In this document: positions 47,243 through 59,574 of the stretch, piece by piece | How the letters are laid out: each line of letters starts with the position of its first letter | Numbering within the stretch: the stretch's first letter is position 1 | The notes under the pieces: generated by a model | The model's database searches: none | What the model was told of the DNA's origin: nothing | The model's input: only the letters and a program-made list of their open reading frames with translations | Program-made: the position numbers and the translations under genes | Assembly (NCBI RefSeq): GCF_006376615.1 | Contig: NZ_VEXQ01000016.1 | Coordinates: 1-64,000, forward strand | Length of the DNA: 64,000 nt | Source of the DNA: Buttiauxella sp. B2 | Lineage (GTDB): Bacteria > Pseudomonadota > Gammaproteobacteria > Enterobacterales > Enterobacteriaceae | Direction: 5' to 3'

Positions 47243-50058
47243 CAGGCAAACTTACGCTTTTCGCCGTCACCGGCTATGTTGGTTACACAGCGGCCACAGA
47301 TTTCTGCGTGTTCCGCTACCTGGCCGACATCGGTGGTGTAATGCCAGCAACGCGGGCACTTCTCACCATCGGCTTTACGCAAAGAGACTTTTAACCCTTT
47401 GAGAATTTCACTCTGCTGTGCGTCATCACCTGCCTGCGCATAATCGGCAACTTCAGCGCCTGAGGTCAACAGGACAAATCGTAATTCATCGCCCAGGCTG
47501 TTCAATTTCGCTGCCAGTTCGCTGTCGGCAAACAGGGTGACTGCTGCTTCCAGAGAACCGCCCACACGTTTATCCGCACGTGCTTGTTCGATAACTTTGT
47601 TTACTTCACCGCGCACAGTTAACAGCGTGTCCCAGTAATCATTGTTCATGGTTTCGCTATCAGCCAAACCGAACAGGCCTTCGTACCATTCGCCGGTAAA
47701 GACGTATTTCTCACGAGAACCCGGCAGATAAGCCCAGATTTCGTCAGCGGTGAAGGACATGATTGGCGCCATCCAGCGAACCAATGCTTCTGCAATGTGG
47801 AACAGAGCAGTCTGGCAACTGCGACGCGCTACGCTGTCTGCTTTTGCGGTGTACTGGCGGTCTTTAATGATATCGAGGTAGAACGAGCCCATTTCGATGG
47901 AGCAGAAACGCATCAGGCGTTGCACCACTTCGTGGAAGTCGTAGCTCTCGTAGGAAGCCAGGATATCGGTCTGTGCTTCCTGAGCACAACCCACAGCCCA
48001 ACGATCAAGCTTAACCATCTCTTCTGGTTTCACCATGTCGGTTTCTGGGTTGAAACCATTAAGGTTCGCCAGCAGGAAACGAGCAGTGTTACGAATACGA
48101 CGATAAGCGTCGGCAGAGCGTTTCAGAATTTCGTCTGATACTGCCATTTCGCCAGTGTAATCGGTAGATGCCACCCACAGACGCAGGATATCCGCGCCCA
48201 GTTTGTTCATCACATCTTGCGGAGAAACAGTGTTGCCGATGGATTTGGACATCTTACGGCCCTGACCATCAACGGTGAAGCCGTGAGTCAGTACCTGGCG
48301 GTAAGGCGCTTTGCCTTTCATCGCAGTAGAAATCATCAGTGAAGACATGAACCAGCCGCGATGCTGATCCGAACCTTCCAGATACATGTCTGCCGCATGG
48401 CCGTTGAATTCTGGGCGCACATCAACAACAGATGAATGCGTTGAACCGGAGTCGAACCACACGTCCAGAGTGTCTGGCACTTTGGTGTAGTTGTCGGCAT
48501 CGTCACCCATGATGTCGCGTGGGTCGAGATCCCACCACGCCTGAATGCCATCTTGTTCTACACGCTTAGCCACTTCTTCCATTAGTTCCAGTGTGCGCGG
48601 GTGCAGTTCTTCAGTGTCTTTGTGTACGAACAGAGACATTGGCACGCCCCAGGTACGCTGGCGAGAGATACACCAGTCCGGGCGGTTAGCAACCATTGAT
48701 TCAATGCGCGCCTGGCCCCAGTCAGGGATCCACTGCACGTCTTTGATCTCTTTCAAGGACTGCTCACGCAGGCCTTTTTGATCCATACTCACAAACCACT
48801 GAGGTGTTGCACGGAAGATGATCGGAGTTTTGTGACGCCAGCAGTGCGGGTAGCTGTGAAGCAGTTTTTCAACATGCAGCAGAGCGCCTTTATCACGCAG
48901 GATATTGACGATCAGGTCGTTGGCTTTAAAGACCTGAACACCGTCCAGACCTTCGTAAGTACCAGGCAAGTAGCAACCGTCTGGACCCACCGGGTTAGCC
49001 ACTTCCAGACCATATTTCTGACCGATAACGTAGTCGTCCGGGCCGTGACCTGGTGCGGTATGGACAGCACCGGTACCCGCTTCCAGCGTGACGTGATCGC
49101 CCAGAATTGCCGGAACGTCAAACTCTAAGAACGGATGCTTGTAGCGAGTCAATTCCAGCTCAGCACCTTTAGTCGTGCCCAGAACAGTCCACTCGGCGAT
49201 ACCCGCACTCTTCATTACGCTTTCGAGCAAATCTTTAGCGAGGATAAGCGCCTGGCCATCAACCTGCACCAGTACATACTCGAATTCTGCATTCAGAGCG
49301 ACTGCACGGTTTGATGGCAGCGTCCACGGCGTAGTCGTCCAGATAACCAGAGAAACTGGGTCGTTAACCTGCGTTGCACCAAACTTCTCTTTTACCGCGT
49401 CGGCATCAACTGCCTGGAAGCTAACAAAGATAGATGGAGAGGTTTTGTCATAGTACTCAACTTCCGCTTCAGCCAATGCTGAACGGCAGTCGACACACCA
49501 GTGCACCGGTTTAGCCCCTTTATGCAGGTGACCGTTACCGACGATTTTACCGAGCGCACGGATGATGTTCGCTTCAGTTTTGAAATCCATAGTCAGGTAC
49601 GGACGTGACCAGTCACCCAACACGCCCAGACGGATGAAGTCGGCACGTTGACCATCTACTTGTTCAGCTGCGTATTTACGGCATGCTGCGCGGAATTCTG
49701 ATGCAGATACTTTCTCACCTGGTTTACCGATGAGTTGCTCTACTTTCAGCTCGATAGGCAGACCGTGGCAGTCCCAACCTGGCACATACGGGGAGTCAAA
49801 ACCGCTCAGTCCTTTGGACTTCACGATAATATCTTTCAGAATCTTGTTTACTGAGTGACCAATGTGAATGCTGCCGTTCGCGTATGGAGGGCCATCATGC
49901 AGAATGAAGGATTTTTTGCCTTTCTTTGCATTACGGATAATGCCGTACAGGTCATCATCATTCCAGCGAGCCAGCATGCCCGGTTCGCGTTTGGCGAGAT
50001 CGCCACGCATCGGGAACCCTGTTTCCGGTAAATTCAGGGTAGATTTAAAGTCACTCAT
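47242..50058 (-). CDS. ileS: Isoleucyl-tRNA synthetase
   Basis: 938 residues from ATG 50058, the E. coli length (frame to 50103 rejected). Class Ia synthetase: HIGH motif in [13 protein letters not shown]1 editing domain with [18 protein letters not shown] motif in [10 protein letters not shown], anticodon domain, and a C-terminal zinc finger (CPRCWHY and CGRC). Charges tRNA-Ile and edits Val. Second gene of the ribF operon. Confidence 0.98.
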   Translation of the reverse strand: MSDFKSTLNLPETGFPMRGDLAKREPGMLARWNDDDLYGIIRNAKKGKKSFILHDGPPYANGSIHIGHSVNKILKDIIVKSKGLSGFDSPYVPGWDCHGLPIELKVEQLIGKPGEKVSASEFRAACRKYAAEQVDGQRADFIRLGVLGDWSRPYLTMDFKTEANIIRALGKIVGNGHLHKGAKPVHWCVDCRSALAEAEVEYYDKTSPSIFVSFQAVDADAVKEKFGATQVNDPVSLVIWTTTPWTLPSNRAVALNAEFEYVLVQVDGQALILAKDLLESVMKSAGIAEWTVLGTTKGAELELTRYKHPFLEFDVPAILGDHVTLEAGTGAVHTAPGHGPDDYVIGQKYGLEVANPVGPDGCYLPGTYEGLDGVQVFKANDLIVNILRDKGALLHVEKLLHSYPHCWRHKTPIIFRATPQWFVSMDQKGLREQSLKEIKDVQWIPDWGQARIESMVANRPDWCISRQRTWGVPMSLFVHKDTEELHPRTLELMEEVAKRVEQDGIQAWWDLDPRDIMGDDADNYTKVPDTLDVWFDSGSTHSSVVDVRPEFNGHAADMYLEGSDQHRGWFMSSLMISTAMKGKAPYRQVLTHGFTVDGQGRKMSKSIGNTVSPQDVMNKLGADILRLWVASTDYTGEMAVSDEILKRSADAYRRIRNTARFLLANLNGFNPETDMVKPEEMVKLDRWAVGCAQEAQTDILASYESYDFHEVVQRLMRFCSIEMGSFYLDIIKDRQYTAKADSVARRSCQTALFHIAEALVRWMAPIMSFTADEIWAYLPGSREKYVFTGEWYEGLFGLADSETMNNDYWDTLLTVRGEVNKVIEQARADKRVGGSLEAAVTLFADSELAAKLNSLGDELRFVLLTSGAEVADYAQAGDDAQQSEILKGLKVSLRKADGEKCPRCWHYTTDVGQVAEHAEICGRCVTNIAGDGEKRKFA

Positions 50059-50086
50059 TAGATTCTCGGTTCCGTAGTTAGCTTGC

Positions 50087-51019
50087 TCAGGTATTTGGCC
50101 CAAAAAATTCGCGGGCGGTTACCACATCTTTGGCGATTTGCGCTTTCAGTTCATCAAGCGAAGCAAACCGTTGTTCATTTCGTATTTTTTTACGTAGCAC
50201 CACATCAATATGGTGCCCATACAAATCCATTACAACGTCAAGTAAATGGACTTCTAGCTGTTGGCGCAACCCCGCCACAGTCGGGCGTGTACCAATATTG
50301 GCAACGCCAGGCAGCAGTTTGTCACCCAGACCGGCGACTTCTACTGCAAAAACCCCTTTCACCGGGGATACCTGGCGACGCAGCGGTATATTTGCCGTTG
50401 GGAAACCAATGGTTCTTCCCAGTTCATCACCGTGGACAACGCGCCCGGAGATGATAAACGGATGGCCAAGTAAGCTTTCGGCAAGCGCTAAGTCATCATC
50501 AGCCAGAGCCTGGCGTACAACCGTGCTGCTGATACGCACGCCACCTTCGCAGAAGGTTTGCGTACTGGTGACGTCAAAGCCAAATTCCTGCCCAGCCTTC
50601 TGTAATAACAAGAAATCCCCCTGGCGACCAGCACCAAAGCGGAAATCATCACCCACCGCGAGGAATTTTACCCCGAGTTGGTCGACCAGCAATTCGCTGA
50701 CAAAGTTTTGTGCTGTGAATGCGGCAAAACGACGATCAAAACGCACACACAGTACGTAGTCCACACCGCACTCGGCCAGATAACGAAGCTTTTCGCGCAG
50801 GCGTGTAAGACGCGCAGGGGCTTTGTCACCTGCAAAAAGCTCAAGCGGCTGTGGTTCAAAGATCATGACCATCACCGGTAGATTGCGTGCACGCCCTTCC
50901 GCACACAGTCCTTTTAATAGGGACTTGTGGCCTCGATGAACGCCATCGAAATTACCAATGGTGAGGACACACCCGTGGTGGTTCTGGCGTAAATTATGTA
51001 TGCCGCGTATCAGCTTCAT
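50087..51019 (-). CDS. ribF: Bifunctional riboflavin kinase / FAD synthetase
   Basis: 310 residues. N-terminal FMN adenylyltransferase domain ([20 protein letters not shown]), C-terminal riboflavin kinase domain ([19 protein letters not shown]). Makes FMN and FAD. First gene of the operon with ileS, as in E. coli, and divergent from rpsT. Confidence 0.97.
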   Translation of the reverse strand: MKLIRGIHNLRQNHHGCVLTIGNFDGVHRGHKSLLKGLCAEGRARNLPVMVMIFEPQPLELFAGDKAPARLTRLREKLRYLAECGVDYVLCVRFDRRFAAFTAQNFVSELLVDQLGVKFLAVGDDFRFGAGRQGDFLLLQKAGQEFGFDVTSTQTFCEGGVRISSTVVRQALADDDLALAESLLGHPFIISGRVVHGDELGRTIGFPTANIPLRRQVSPVKGVFAVEVAGLGDKLLPGVANIGTRPTVAGLRQQLEVHLLDVVMDLYGHHIDVVLRKKIRNEQRFASLDELKAQIAKDVVTAREFFGPNT

Positions 51020-51610
<591 letters not shown>

Positions 51611-51632
51611 TCGCCTTTTCGTTGGTAGCTTG

Positions 51633-51660
51633 AAAAAAACCGGCTTATGCCGGTTTTTTT
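51633..51660 (+). terminator. Terminator of rpsT
   Basis: AAAAAAACCGGC TTAT GCCGGTTTTTTT: a stem of 12 bp with A and T tails, 22 bp after the rpsT stop. It can also act on nhaR transcripts from the other side. Confidence 0.92.
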
Positions 51661-51684
51661 ATATCTAAAATTTGCTGTTCTTTA

Positions 51685-52578
51685 TTAGGATTCTTTAAAC
51701 AGAGCTGAATAATCCCGGTTACACACACGCTGCACTGCCGGATGTTGAATCATACGTTCAGCAAATATCGCGTGATACTCTTCCATCACATTCTCAACTC
51801 GCCCGATCTCAACAATATTTTCATCGTTGTAGATATCCTGGCCGTACAGTGTTGGCGCGACAAAAATTGCATTGTGTGCTGCACCAAAGGCTTTCATCAA
51901 AGCCGCATCATCGAACTCACCAAGAATCTCAACGTTAAGTCCCTGCCCGTTAATCCAGTTCAGGATCTTACGTCCTAACATAGAACGCCGGCCCGGAATC
52001 AATAAGCGTCGGGATTCAAGACATGCAGGGAAAGGCAGGTCAGGAATCGGATTCTGGCTCCAGAAACTAATGCCACACTCGCCGATTTTCACCGAAAATA
52101 GCCCTTCTTGCTGAGTCGAATCAATGGGGCAATCGGAGATGATCATGTCCAGTTTGTGTTGGCTCAATTGCTCCAGCAGCATTTCGTGAGTTGATTCAAA
52201 ACAGCGTAGGTGAATTTGTTCGTCTTCGACGACCGCCGCATCCAGCACGCCGCTCACCAAGCGTTTTGACAGCGCATCCGCAATACCCACATCAAACAAC
52301 AGGCTGGACTCTTTGCGATAATTCACAATATCCAGCATTTCCTGACTTAACGTAAACATGCGGTCCGCATAGCGGAAAATGAGCTGGCCCAATTCAGACG
52401 GCACCAGACCACGCCCCTGGCGGCGAAACAGTTTACCTTGCAGACGTTCTTCTAATGCTTTGATCTGTCCAGTAATGGTTTGCGGTGTTAAATAAAGTGC
52501 TTCAGCGGCACCCACCACGGAACCTTCTTTGCAGACATGCCAGAAGTAGTAGAGGTGGTTATAGTTGATATGTGACAT
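51685..52578 (-). CDS. nhaR: LysR-type activator NhaR
   Basis: 297 residues. N-terminal HTH ([28 protein letters not shown]) and C-terminal effector domain ([22 protein letters not shown]), colinear with E. coli NhaR. Activates nhaA in response to Na+. Lies downstream of nhaA on the same strand, with a strong hairpin between. Confidence 0.96.
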   Translation of the reverse strand: MSHINYNHLYYFWHVCKEGSVVGAAEALYLTPQTITGQIKALEERLQGKLFRRQGRGLVPSELGQLIFRYADRMFTLSQEMLDIVNYRKESSLLFDVGIADALSKRLVSGVLDAAVVEDEQIHLRCFESTHEMLLEQLSQHKLDMIISDCPIDSTQQEGLFSVKIGECGISFWSQNPIPDLPFPACLESRRLLIPGRRSMLGRKILNWINGQGLNVEILGEFDDAALMKAFGAAHNAIFVAPTLYGQDIYNDENIVEIGRVENVMEEYHAIFAERMIQHPAVQRVCNRDYSALFKES

Positions 52579-52611
52579 GCGTTATTCGCTCCCTGATAAA
52601 CAATCCATTGA

Positions 52612-52637
52612 CTAACGGCTCCCTCAGGAGCCGTTAG
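52612..52637 (-). terminator. Strong hairpin between nhaA and nhaR
   Basis: CTAACGGCTCC / GGAGCCGTTAG perfect 11-bp stem with a 4-base loop. There is no long T run on the minus strand, so it is likely a partial terminator or processing hairpin setting the nhaA:nhaR ratio. Confidence 0.6.
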
Positions 52638-52657
52638 TGGAAATATTAATTATGCTG

Positions 52658-53824
52658 TCATTGCGTACTGAAACGACTTCTCAGCATGCAATAACCCACC
52701 ACCGCTGAAAGCAGTGACCCTAATAAGATACCCAGTTTCGCCCAGGTAATCAGCGCTGGGTCGGCTCCGTCAAACGCCAGTGACGCGATGAAAATCGACA
52801 TCGTGAAGCCAATCCCGCACAGCACGCCTACGGCCATGATTTCCTTGCAGGTAGTTCCTTCTGGCAAGGTCGCCAGTTTCAGCTTAAGAGCCGCCCAACA
52901 AAATAGGCTAATACCCAGTGGCTTACCGATAAACAGACCCGCCATAATTCCCATCGGTAACAGCGAGGTTAATCCAGCAAAGGTGACGCCACTTAACGAT
53001 ACGCCCGCATTGGCAAAGGCAAACAAGGGCAGAATCAGGAACGCGACCCAAGGATGAAGCACATGCTCCAACTCTTTAGCCGGGGAACGTCCATTTTTTT
53101 CTTTTAGTGGAATAAGGAAACCGATGATGACCCCAGCAAGCGTTGCGTGAACACCCGACTTCAACACCGCAGTCCATAGCACTACACCGACCAAAATATA
53201 CAAACCAGTACGGCGTACGTTGCAAATATTCAACAGTGCCAGTACTGCGATAGCACCCGCCGCGACAGCCAGCGAGAGTATTGAAAGGTCATTGGTGTAG
53301 AACAAGGCGATGATAACAATCGCGCCCAGGTCGTCAATAATTGCCAGCGCCATCAGGAACACTTTGAGAGCTAGCGGTACGCGATTTCCCAGCAATGCTA
53401 AAATACCCAGTGCGAAGGCGATATCTGTTGCAGCTGGAATCGCCCAACCTTCACGAGTAATTGGGTCCTGGAAGTTGAACAGCAGATAAATTGCCGCAGG
53501 GATAACCATGCCGCCCAATGCCGCAATTACCGGGAATGATGCCTGGCGCATGCTGGCAAGCGAGCCACTAACCATTTCGCGTTTAACTTCAAGGCCAATC
53601 ATCAAGAAGAAGATTGCCATCAACGCATCGTTAACCCATAACAGCAGGTTTTTGCTGATATCCAGAGAACCGATACGAACTTCTACCGGTGTATCCAGAA
53701 ACGATTGGTACAACCCACTGGTGGAACTAAGATTAGCAAGAACCATTGCCAGCACAGCGGCAAGGATTAAAACGATGCCGCTTGAGGCGTCATTGTTAAA
53801 AAAGCATTTTAGTTTTTTTGTCAT
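52658..53824 (-). CDS. nhaA: Na+/H+ antiporter NhaA
   Basis: 388 residues from ATG 53824, the E. coli length; ATG 53836 would add four residues with no room for a ribosome site. Twelve helices; pore aspartates in [17 protein letters not shown] and [13 protein letters not shown]; pH-sensor His-rich loop differs from E. coli. Exports Na+ in exchange for protons; controlled by NhaR. Confidence 0.97.
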   Translation of the reverse strand: MTKKLKCFFNNDASSGIVLILAAVLAMVLANLSSTSGLYQSFLDTPVEVRIGSLDISKNLLLWVNDALMAIFFLMIGLEVKREMVSGSLASMRQASFPVIAALGGMVIPAAIYLLFNFQDPITREGWAIPAATDIAFALGILALLGNRVPLALKVFLMALAIIDDLGAIVIIALFYTNDLSILSLAVAAGAIAVLALLNICNVRRTGLYILVGVVLWTAVLKSGVHATLAGVIIGFLIPLKEKNGRSPAKELEHVLHPWVAFLILPLFAFANAGVSLSGVTFAGLTSLLPMGIMAGLFIGKPLGISLFCWAALKLKLATLPEGTTCKEIMAVGVLCGIGFTMSIFIASLAFDGADPALITWAKLGILLGSLLSAVVGYCMLRSRFSTQ

Positions 53825-53982
53825 TCTTTCATCCAACTTATTCGAATGTCTTAAACATTTAAGCCATTAATATGTATCTAGCATAACCCTTCCAATACAT
53901 CGATAAAAGTAGATTATATAGCGATAAATACTCGAAAAAAACGAACTGAATCGCAAATTAAGCTAATCATTGTCTGGTGCAT

Positions 53983-54022
53983 AAAAAAAGCCTGAATCAA
54001 AAAAATTCGATTCAGGCTTTTT
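53983..54022 (-). terminator. Terminator of dnaKJ
   Basis: GCCTGAATC / GATTCAGGC 9-bp stem, loop of 10, then a 7-T run on the minus strand, 39 bp after the dnaJ stop. Confidence 0.9.
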
Positions 54023-54060
54023 GCACTACCTTTTCTTACTGCAGAAAAGGAGAGTGAATT

Positions 54061-55200
54061 TTAGCGGGTCAGGTCATCAAAGAATTTCTTCACGCCATCA
54101 AAGAAGTTCTTTGAACGCGGACTGTTTTTTTCACCGCTTGGCCCACCAAAACTTTCAGCCAAATCGCGCAGCAACTGCTTCTGCTTTTCATTCAGGCTGA
54201 CAGGTGTTTCCACCACAACGCGGCATAACAGGTCACCCTGTGCCCCGCCACGTACGGATTTCACCCCTTTGCCACGCATTCTGAACAATTTGCCCGTTTG
54301 CGTTTCGCCAGGCACTTTCAGGTTCACACGACCATCAAGTGTTGGGACTTCAATCTCGCCACCCAGAGCTGCCATTGCAAAGTTAATTGGCACTTCGCAA
54401 TACAGGTTATTACCTTCGCGCTCAAAGATTGGGTGCTGTTTAACCTGAACCTGAACGTACAAATCACCTGACGGTGCGCCATGCTCGCCCGCTTCGCCTT
54501 CGCCTGCAAGACGAATACGGTCGCCGGTATCAACACCCGCCGGGATTTTCACCGACAGAGTTTTGGTTTTTTCTACACGGCCATGACCATGACAGGTGTT
54601 GCACGGATCTTTAATAATCGAACCGCGGCCCTGACAGTGCGGACAACTTTGCTGCACCGTGAAGAAGCCCTGGCGCATTTGTACCTGGCCTTGTCCATGA
54701 CAAGTTGGGCACGTTTGTGGCTTGGAGCCCGCTTTCGCGCCGCTACCGTGGCAAACACCACACTCTTCAAGCGTTGGGATACGGATCTCTTTGGTAACGC
54801 CACGTACTGCTTCTTCCAGCGTTAAGTCCATGTTGTAGCGTAAATCGGAACCGCGAGTAGCGCGTTGACGACGGCCACCACCGAAGATGTCACCGAATAC
54901 GTCGCCAAAGATATCGCCAAAGTCGGCACCGCCGCCACCAAATCCACCGTGTCCGCCGCCACCCATACCACCTTGCTCAAACGCAGCATGGCCATATTGG
55001 TCGTACGCTGCACGTTTTTGCTCGTCAGTAAGGATTTCGTAGGCTTCTTTGATTTCTTTGAACTTCGCCTCTGATTCTTTATCACCCTGATTACGATCCG
55101 GGTGGAACTTCATCGCAAGGCGTTTGTAGGCTTTCTTGATTTCACGCTCTTCCGCGTTTTTCGGAACGCCTAAAACCTCGTAATAGTCTCTCTTCGCCAT
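54061..55200 (-). CDS. dnaJ: Hsp40 co-chaperone DnaJ
   Basis: 379 residues. J domain with HPD ([11 protein letters not shown]), glycine/phenylalanine-rich linker ([19 protein letters not shown]), four zinc CxxCxGxG repeats ([32 protein letters not shown]), C-terminal substrate domains. Stimulates DnaK ATPase. Follows dnaK with a hairpin in the 86-bp gap. Confidence 0.98.
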   Translation of the reverse strand: MAKRDYYEVLGVPKNAEEREIKKAYKRLAMKFHPDRNQGDKESEAKFKEIKEAYEILTDEQKRAAYDQYGHAAFEQGGMGGGGHGGFGGGGADFGDIFGDVFGDIFGGGRRQRATRGSDLRYNMDLTLEEAVRGVTKEIRIPTLEECGVCHGSGAKAGSKPQTCPTCHGQGQVQMRQGFFTVQQSCPHCQGRGSIIKDPCNTCHGHGRVEKTKTLSVKIPAGVDTGDRIRLAGEGEAGEHGAPSGDLYVQVQVKQHPIFEREGNNLYCEVPINFAMAALGGEIEVPTLDGRVNLKVPGETQTGKLFRMRGKGVKSVRGGAQGDLLCRVVVETPVSLNEKQKQLLRDLAESFGGPSGEKNSPRSKNFFDGVKKFFDDLTR

Positions 55201-55226
55201 CTTTTTTGTCTGCCCCTAACATGCGT

Positions 55227-55260
55227 GCACGGGCGCAGAGGAAAACCTCGACGCCCGTGC
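55227..55260 (-). promoter_or_regulatory. Intercistronic hairpin dnaK-dnaJ
   Basis: GCACGGGCG / CGCCCGTGC stem enclosing an inner GAGG/CCTC stem. No T run, so it is not a strong terminator. Probably an RNA structure that stabilises dnaK mRNA or lowers dnaJ output. Confidence 0.6.
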
Positions 55261-55286
55261 CAGTGTATCAACCGCTCAAAGGGCGA

Positions 55287-57203
55287 TTATTTTTTGTCTT
55301 TAACTTCTTCGAACTCTGCATCAACAACATCGTCGTCTTTGCCAGCGGTAGTCGCGTCTGCTGCGTTACCTGCTTGCTGCTCTGCGTGTTGTGCCTGAGC
55401 CAGTTCCATCAGTTTCTGGGAAACTTCCGCCAGTGCCTGCATTTTCGCTTCGATGTCTGCTTTATCTTCACCTTTCAGAGAAGATTCCAGCGCGCTCAGT
55501 GCAGATTCGATAGCAGTTTTGTCGTCAGCTGGCAGTTTATCACCGGCTTCTTCAACCTGCTTGCGAGTACTGTGCATCAGGTGGTCGCCCTGGTTACGGG
55601 TCTGAACCAGCTCTTCGAACTTACGGTCAGCTTCGGCGTTAGCTTCAGCATCGCGAACCATTTTCTGAATTTCTTCTTCGTTCAGACCAGAAGAAGCCTT
55701 GATGGTGATCTTCTGCTCTTTACCGCTATTTTTGTCCTTCGCAGACACATGCAGAATACCGTCAGCATCGATGTCGAAGGTAACTTCGATTTGCGGCATG
55801 CCGCGCGGTGCTGGGCTGATACCATCCAGGTTGAACTGACCCAGAGATTTGTTATCCGCCGCACGTTTACGCTCACCCTGAATCACATGGATGGTTACCG
55901 CAGACTGATTGTCTTCAGCGGTAGAGAACACCTGGCTGTGCTTCGTTGGGATAGTGGTGTTTTTGTTGATGAGTGATGTCATCACACCGCCCATGGTTTC
56001 GATACCCAAAGACAGAGGGGTAACGTCCAGCAGCAGTACGTCAGTTACATCACCCGCCAGAACACCACCCTGAACTGCCGCACCGATTGCTACAGCTTCA
56101 TCCGGGTTAACGTCTTTACGCGGTTCTTTACCGAAGAACTCAGTAACTTTTTTCTGCACCATTGGCATACGAGTCTGACCACCAACCAGGATTACGTCCT
56201 GGATATCGGAGACGGACAGGCCAGCATCTTGCAGTGCAACTTTCAGTGGCTCGATAGAACGGTTCACCAGGTCTTCGACCAGAGATTCCAGTTTCGCGCG
56301 AGTCACTTTGATGTTCATGTGTTTTGGACCGGTGGCATCTGCTGTGATGTACGGCAGGTTCACGTCGGTCTGCTGAGCAGAAGACAGCTCAATTTTCGCT
56401 TTTTCAGCAGCTTCTTTCAGACGCTGCATAGCCAGTGGATCGTTGCGCAGATCGATACCTTGATCTTTCTTGAACTCTTCCACTAAGTAGTTGATCAGAC
56501 GGCTATCGAAGTCTTCACCACCCAGGTGGGTATCACCGTTGGTTGCCAGTACTTCAAAGGTTTTTTCGCCATCAACTTCATCAATTTCGATAATAGAGAT
56601 ATCGAAAGTACCACCACCCAAGTCGTAAACCGCGATAGTACGGTTGCCCACTTCTTTATCCAGACCGTAAGCCAAAGCAGCTGCGGTTGGTTCGTTGATG
56701 ATACGTTTTACTTCCAGACCTGCGATACGGCCAGCATCTTTAGTTGCCTGACGCTGTGCATCGTTGAAGTATGCAGGAACGGTGATAACAGCTTCAGTTA
56801 CTGGCTCACCCAGGTAATCTTCAGCGGTTTTCTTCATTTTCTTCAGCACTTCAGCAGAGATCTGCGGAGGTGCCATTTTCTGGCCTTTCACGTCAATCCA
56901 TGCGTCGCCGTTATCAGCGCCGATGATTTTGTACGGCATGATAGCTTCGTCGCGCTGAACTTCTTCGTCCTGGAAGCGGCGGCCAATCAGGCGTTTGATC
57001 GCGAACAGTGTGTTCTGCGGGTTAGTCACTGCCTGACGTTTAGCCGGCTGACCAACCAGAATTTCACCATCCTGGGTATAAGCAATGATAGAAGGAGTGG
57101 TGCGGTCGCCCTCGGCGTTTTCCAAAACGCGAGCAGTAGTACCATCCATAATCGCTACACAAGAGTTGGTAGTACCCAGGTCGATGCCAATAATTTTACC
57201 CAT
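55287..57203 (-). CDS. dnaK: Hsp70 chaperone DnaK
   Basis: 638 residues, the E. coli length. ATPase domain: [45 protein letters not shown]; substrate-binding domain, helical lid, and C-terminal [11 protein letters not shown] tail. Central protein-folding chaperone and negative regulator of the heat-shock response. Driven by a sigma-32 promoter at 57327-57354. Confidence 0.99.
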   Translation of the reverse strand: MGKIIGIDLGTTNSCVAIMDGTTARVLENAEGDRTTPSIIAYTQDGEILVGQPAKRQAVTNPQNTLFAIKRLIGRRFQDEEVQRDEAIMPYKIIGADNGDAWIDVKGQKMAPPQISAEVLKKMKKTAEDYLGEPVTEAVITVPAYFNDAQRQATKDAGRIAGLEVKRIINEPTAAALAYGLDKEVGNRTIAVYDLGGGTFDISIIEIDEVDGEKTFEVLATNGDTHLGGEDFDSRLINYLVEEFKKDQGIDLRNDPLAMQRLKEAAEKAKIELSSAQQTDVNLPYITADATGPKHMNIKVTRAKLESLVEDLVNRSIEPLKVALQDAGLSVSDIQDVILVGGQTRMPMVQKKVTEFFGKEPRKDVNPDEAVAIGAAVQGGVLAGDVTDVLLLDVTPLSLGIETMGGVMTSLINKNTTIPTKHSQVFSTAEDNQSAVTIHVIQGERKRAADNKSLGQFNLDGISPAPRGMPQIEVTFDIDADGILHVSAKDKNSGKEQKITIKASSGLNEEEIQKMVRDAEANAEADRKFEELVQTRNQGDHLMHSTRKQVEEAGDKLPADDKTAIESALSALESSLKGEDKADIEAKMQALAEVSQKLMELAQAQHAEQQAGNAADATTAGKDDDVVDAEFEEVKDKK

Positions 57204-57326
57204 CTAAACGTCTCCACTTAAAATTTGTTCGTCATGTGGTTGTGAACCTGTTATGCGGGCAAACAAAAGTCTTTCAACTGCCCAAACGTGCTTTTTTTTC
57301 AGGTCCATCAACTGCGGTTGCATACA

Positions 57327-57354
57327 AGATGGGGTCACTACGCTCGCCATCAAG
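57327..57354 (-). promoter_or_regulatory. Sigma-32 (heat-shock) promoter of dnaKJ
   Basis: On the minus strand, CTTGAT - 14 bp - CCCCATCT, matching the RpoH consensus (CTTGAA, CCCCATNT) and the E. coli dnaK P1 promoter. About 125-150 bp upstream of dnaK. Confidence 0.88.
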
Positions 57355-57500
57355 GGGCAAGGTAAAAAAATTTTCATCTTCACACCTGTTTAGATCATAG
57401 ACTCGAGCCCTACACCTGATTATGATGCCGCGCCCCGCAGCCCTTTCACGGCGGCGAGGCTATTACGTATATTCATTTTCAGACGAATTTTAGAGGAACT

Positions 57501-58067
57501 ATGGGCAACACTAAGTTGGCTAATCCAGCTCCCCTGGGCTTGATGGGCTTCGGCATGACCACCATTCTGCTCAACCTGCATAACACCGGCATCTTCCCTT
57601 TTGATGTCAACATCCTTGCAATGGGCATTTTTTACGGTGGTATCGCACAAATTTTTGCCGGCCTGTTGGAATTTAAGAAAGGTAATACTTTCGGCCTGAC
57701 AGCATTCACTTCTTATGGCTCTTTCTGGCTGACTCTGGTCGCCATTCTGATCATGCCTAAGATGGGTCTTGCAGACGCTGCAAATGCACATTTCCTCGGC
57801 GCGTACCTGGGTCTGTGGGGCGTGTTCACACTGTTCATGTTCTTCGGTACTCTGCAATCTGCACGCATGCTGCAATTCGTGTTCGCAAGCCTGACTGTCC
57901 TGTTTGCCTTGCTTTCTATCGGTCACTTTGCTGATAACGAAGGCATCATTCATGTTGCAGGTTGGGTTGGTCTGGTTTGTGGTTCTGCTGCCATTTATCT
58001 GGCAATGGGCGAAGTGCTCAACGAGCAGTTTGGCCGTACCGTGTTGCCAATTGGTGAAAAACACTAA
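57501..58067 (+). CDS. satP: Succinate-acetate/proton symporter
   Basis: 188 residues, six hydrophobic helices, GPR1/FUN34/YaaH family. Signature KLANPAPLGLMGFGMTTILLN close to the N-terminus. Imports acetate and succinate with protons. Divergent from dnaK; E. coli has yaaW and yaaI between, absent here. Confidence 0.96.
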   Translation: MGNTKLANPAPLGLMGFGMTTILLNLHNTGIFPFDVNILAMGIFYGGIAQIFAGLLEFKKGNTFGLTAFTSYGSFWLTLVAILIMPKMGLADAANAHFLGAYLGLWGVFTLFMFFGTLQSARMLQFVFASLTVLFALLSIGHFADNEGIIHVAGWVGLVCGSAAIYLAMGEVLNEQFGRTVLPIGEKH

Positions 58068-58097
58068 TTCCCGCAGTCGCTGTGGTAAGAAAACAAA

Positions 58098-58125
58098 AAC
58101 GCGGAGCCTGGCTCCGCGTTTTTTT
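58098..58125. terminator. Terminator between satP and the convergent MFS gene
   Basis: AACGCGGAGC / GCTCCGCGTT 10-bp stem with a CTG loop, then TTTTT. The run overlaps the stop of the MFS gene. Confidence 0.9.
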
Positions 58126-59449
58126 ATGAATGTTGTAGCGGCCTCTCGACCACCTTATTCTCATGTGTTAAATCGTTGCGAAGCCATATTCCCAACGCCA
58201 GCCCTACCATCGCCAGTGCCAGCACATACCAGGCAGGGGCCATCGGAGATATGCCCATCAGCATGGTGACAAAGATAGGTGTCAGGCCACCGAAAATGGC
58301 ATAAGACATATTGTAAGAGAACGAAATGCCGCTAAATCGCACTTCCGCCGGAAACGCTCTGACCATCACGTACGGAACAGCACCCACAATTCCGACGCTA
58401 AAACCGACCAGCCCATATAAAAAGAACAGGTGCTCGGGATGGCTTACTGTCAGGTGATAAAACATCCAGCTACAAACAGCCAGCAACAGACTGCCCACGA
58501 TAAACGTTTTGCTGGCACCAATACGGTCAATAACCAACCCCGCAACGATACAACCAATACACAACATAATTATCGCAATGCTATTCGCCTGTAGCGTCAG
58601 CGCTGGTGCAATGCCCAACTGTTTTTGCAACCATGTTGGCGTCATTAAAATAACCACGACAATACCCGCCGACAGCAACCAGGTCAGCAGCATGGAAACC
58701 ACCACTGCTTTTTTATGGTTCGTAATGACTGATTTCAACGGCAACTCTTCTGCCAGCGCTTTACGTTGCTGCATCTCAATAAAGATTGGCGTCTCTTGCA
58801 ACCAGCGGCGTAGATACATTGCCACCAGCCCGAAAATACCACCGAGGAAGAATGGAATACGCCAGCCGCCATCGTGAATCGCTTGCTGTGTCATCGAGGT
58901 ATTAATAATGGTGGCAACAACCGAACCCAGCAGAATACCTACGGTTAAACCGGCGGTTAACGTGCCGCACGCAATACCGATACGTTTATAAGAAACGTGC
59001 TCTGCAACAAATACCCACGCGCCAGGTACTTCACCGCCGATTGCCGCACCCTGAAGTACACGCATCAAAAGCAGCAATATCGGTGCGGCAATACCGAGCG
59101 TTTCGTAGGTTGGCAACATACCAATCGCAAGCGTTGGCAGCGCCATTAGCAAGATACTCAAAGTGAACATCTTTTTACGACCAACCAGATCACCAAAGTG
59201 AGCCATGATAATCCCACCTAACGGACGTGCCAGATAACCCGCGGCAAAGATGCCGAAAGTTTGTAGCTGACGAAGCCATTCAGGAATATCCGCAGGGAAG
59301 AAAAGCGTCCCTACAACGGTTGCGAAGAAAACAAAAATAATGAAGTCGTAGAATTCGAGAGCACCACCGAGGGCGGCAAGGGTCAGGGTTTTGTAATCCT
59401 GACGATTCAGAGGTCTTGTGCGTTGTGTTGCATATAGTTGTTGTGACAT
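58124..59449 (-). CDS. MFS metabolite:proton symporter (MHS family)
   Basis: 441 residues from ATG 59449 (AGGT upstream); the frame to 59506 extends into the leader and lacks a site. 12 helices; MHS-family features: GALEFYDFIIFVFFATVVG, HFGDLVGRKKMFTLSI, RVLQGAAIGGEVPGAWVFVAEH. Relatives take up proline/betaine, alpha-ketoglutarate, citrate or shikimate; substrate is unknown here. It occupies the place between mog and satP. Confidence 0.88.
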   Translation of the reverse strand: MSQQLYATQRTRPLNRQDYKTLTLAALGGALEFYDFIIFVFFATVVGTLFFPADIPEWLRQLQTFGIFAAGYLARPLGGIIMAHFGDLVGRKKMFTLSILLMALPTLAIGMLPTYETLGIAAPILLLLMRVLQGAAIGGEVPGAWVFVAEHVSYKRIGIACGTLTAGLTVGILLGSVVATIINTSMTQQAIHDGGWRIPFFLGGIFGLVAMYLRRWLQETPIFIEMQQRKALAEELPLKSVITNHKKAVVVSMLLTWLLSAGIVVVILMTPTWLQKQLGIAPALTLQANSIAIIMLCIGCIVAGLVIDRIGASKTFIVGSLLLAVCSWMFYHLTVSHPEHLFFLYGLVGFSVGIVGAVPYVMVRAFPAEVRFSGISFSYNMSYAIFGGLTPIFVTMLMGISPMAPAWYVLALAMVGLALGIWLRNDLTHENKVVERPLQHS

Positions 59450-59574
59450 AAGAACCTGCGCATAAAGAAGAGTGTGGTTATTAGTTTCCATTTCACTGTA
59501 AAGCAAAGCTTACCATATCGAACCCCACTCCACATACCAGAGCCGCTACATCTTATGTCGCAATCAGCCTATTT

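Noticed and set aside
55206-57221. Long plus-strand frames of 256 and 231 codons opposite dnaK
   Set aside because: They are antisense shadows of the highly biased dnaK codons. They lack ribosome sites and show no domain.
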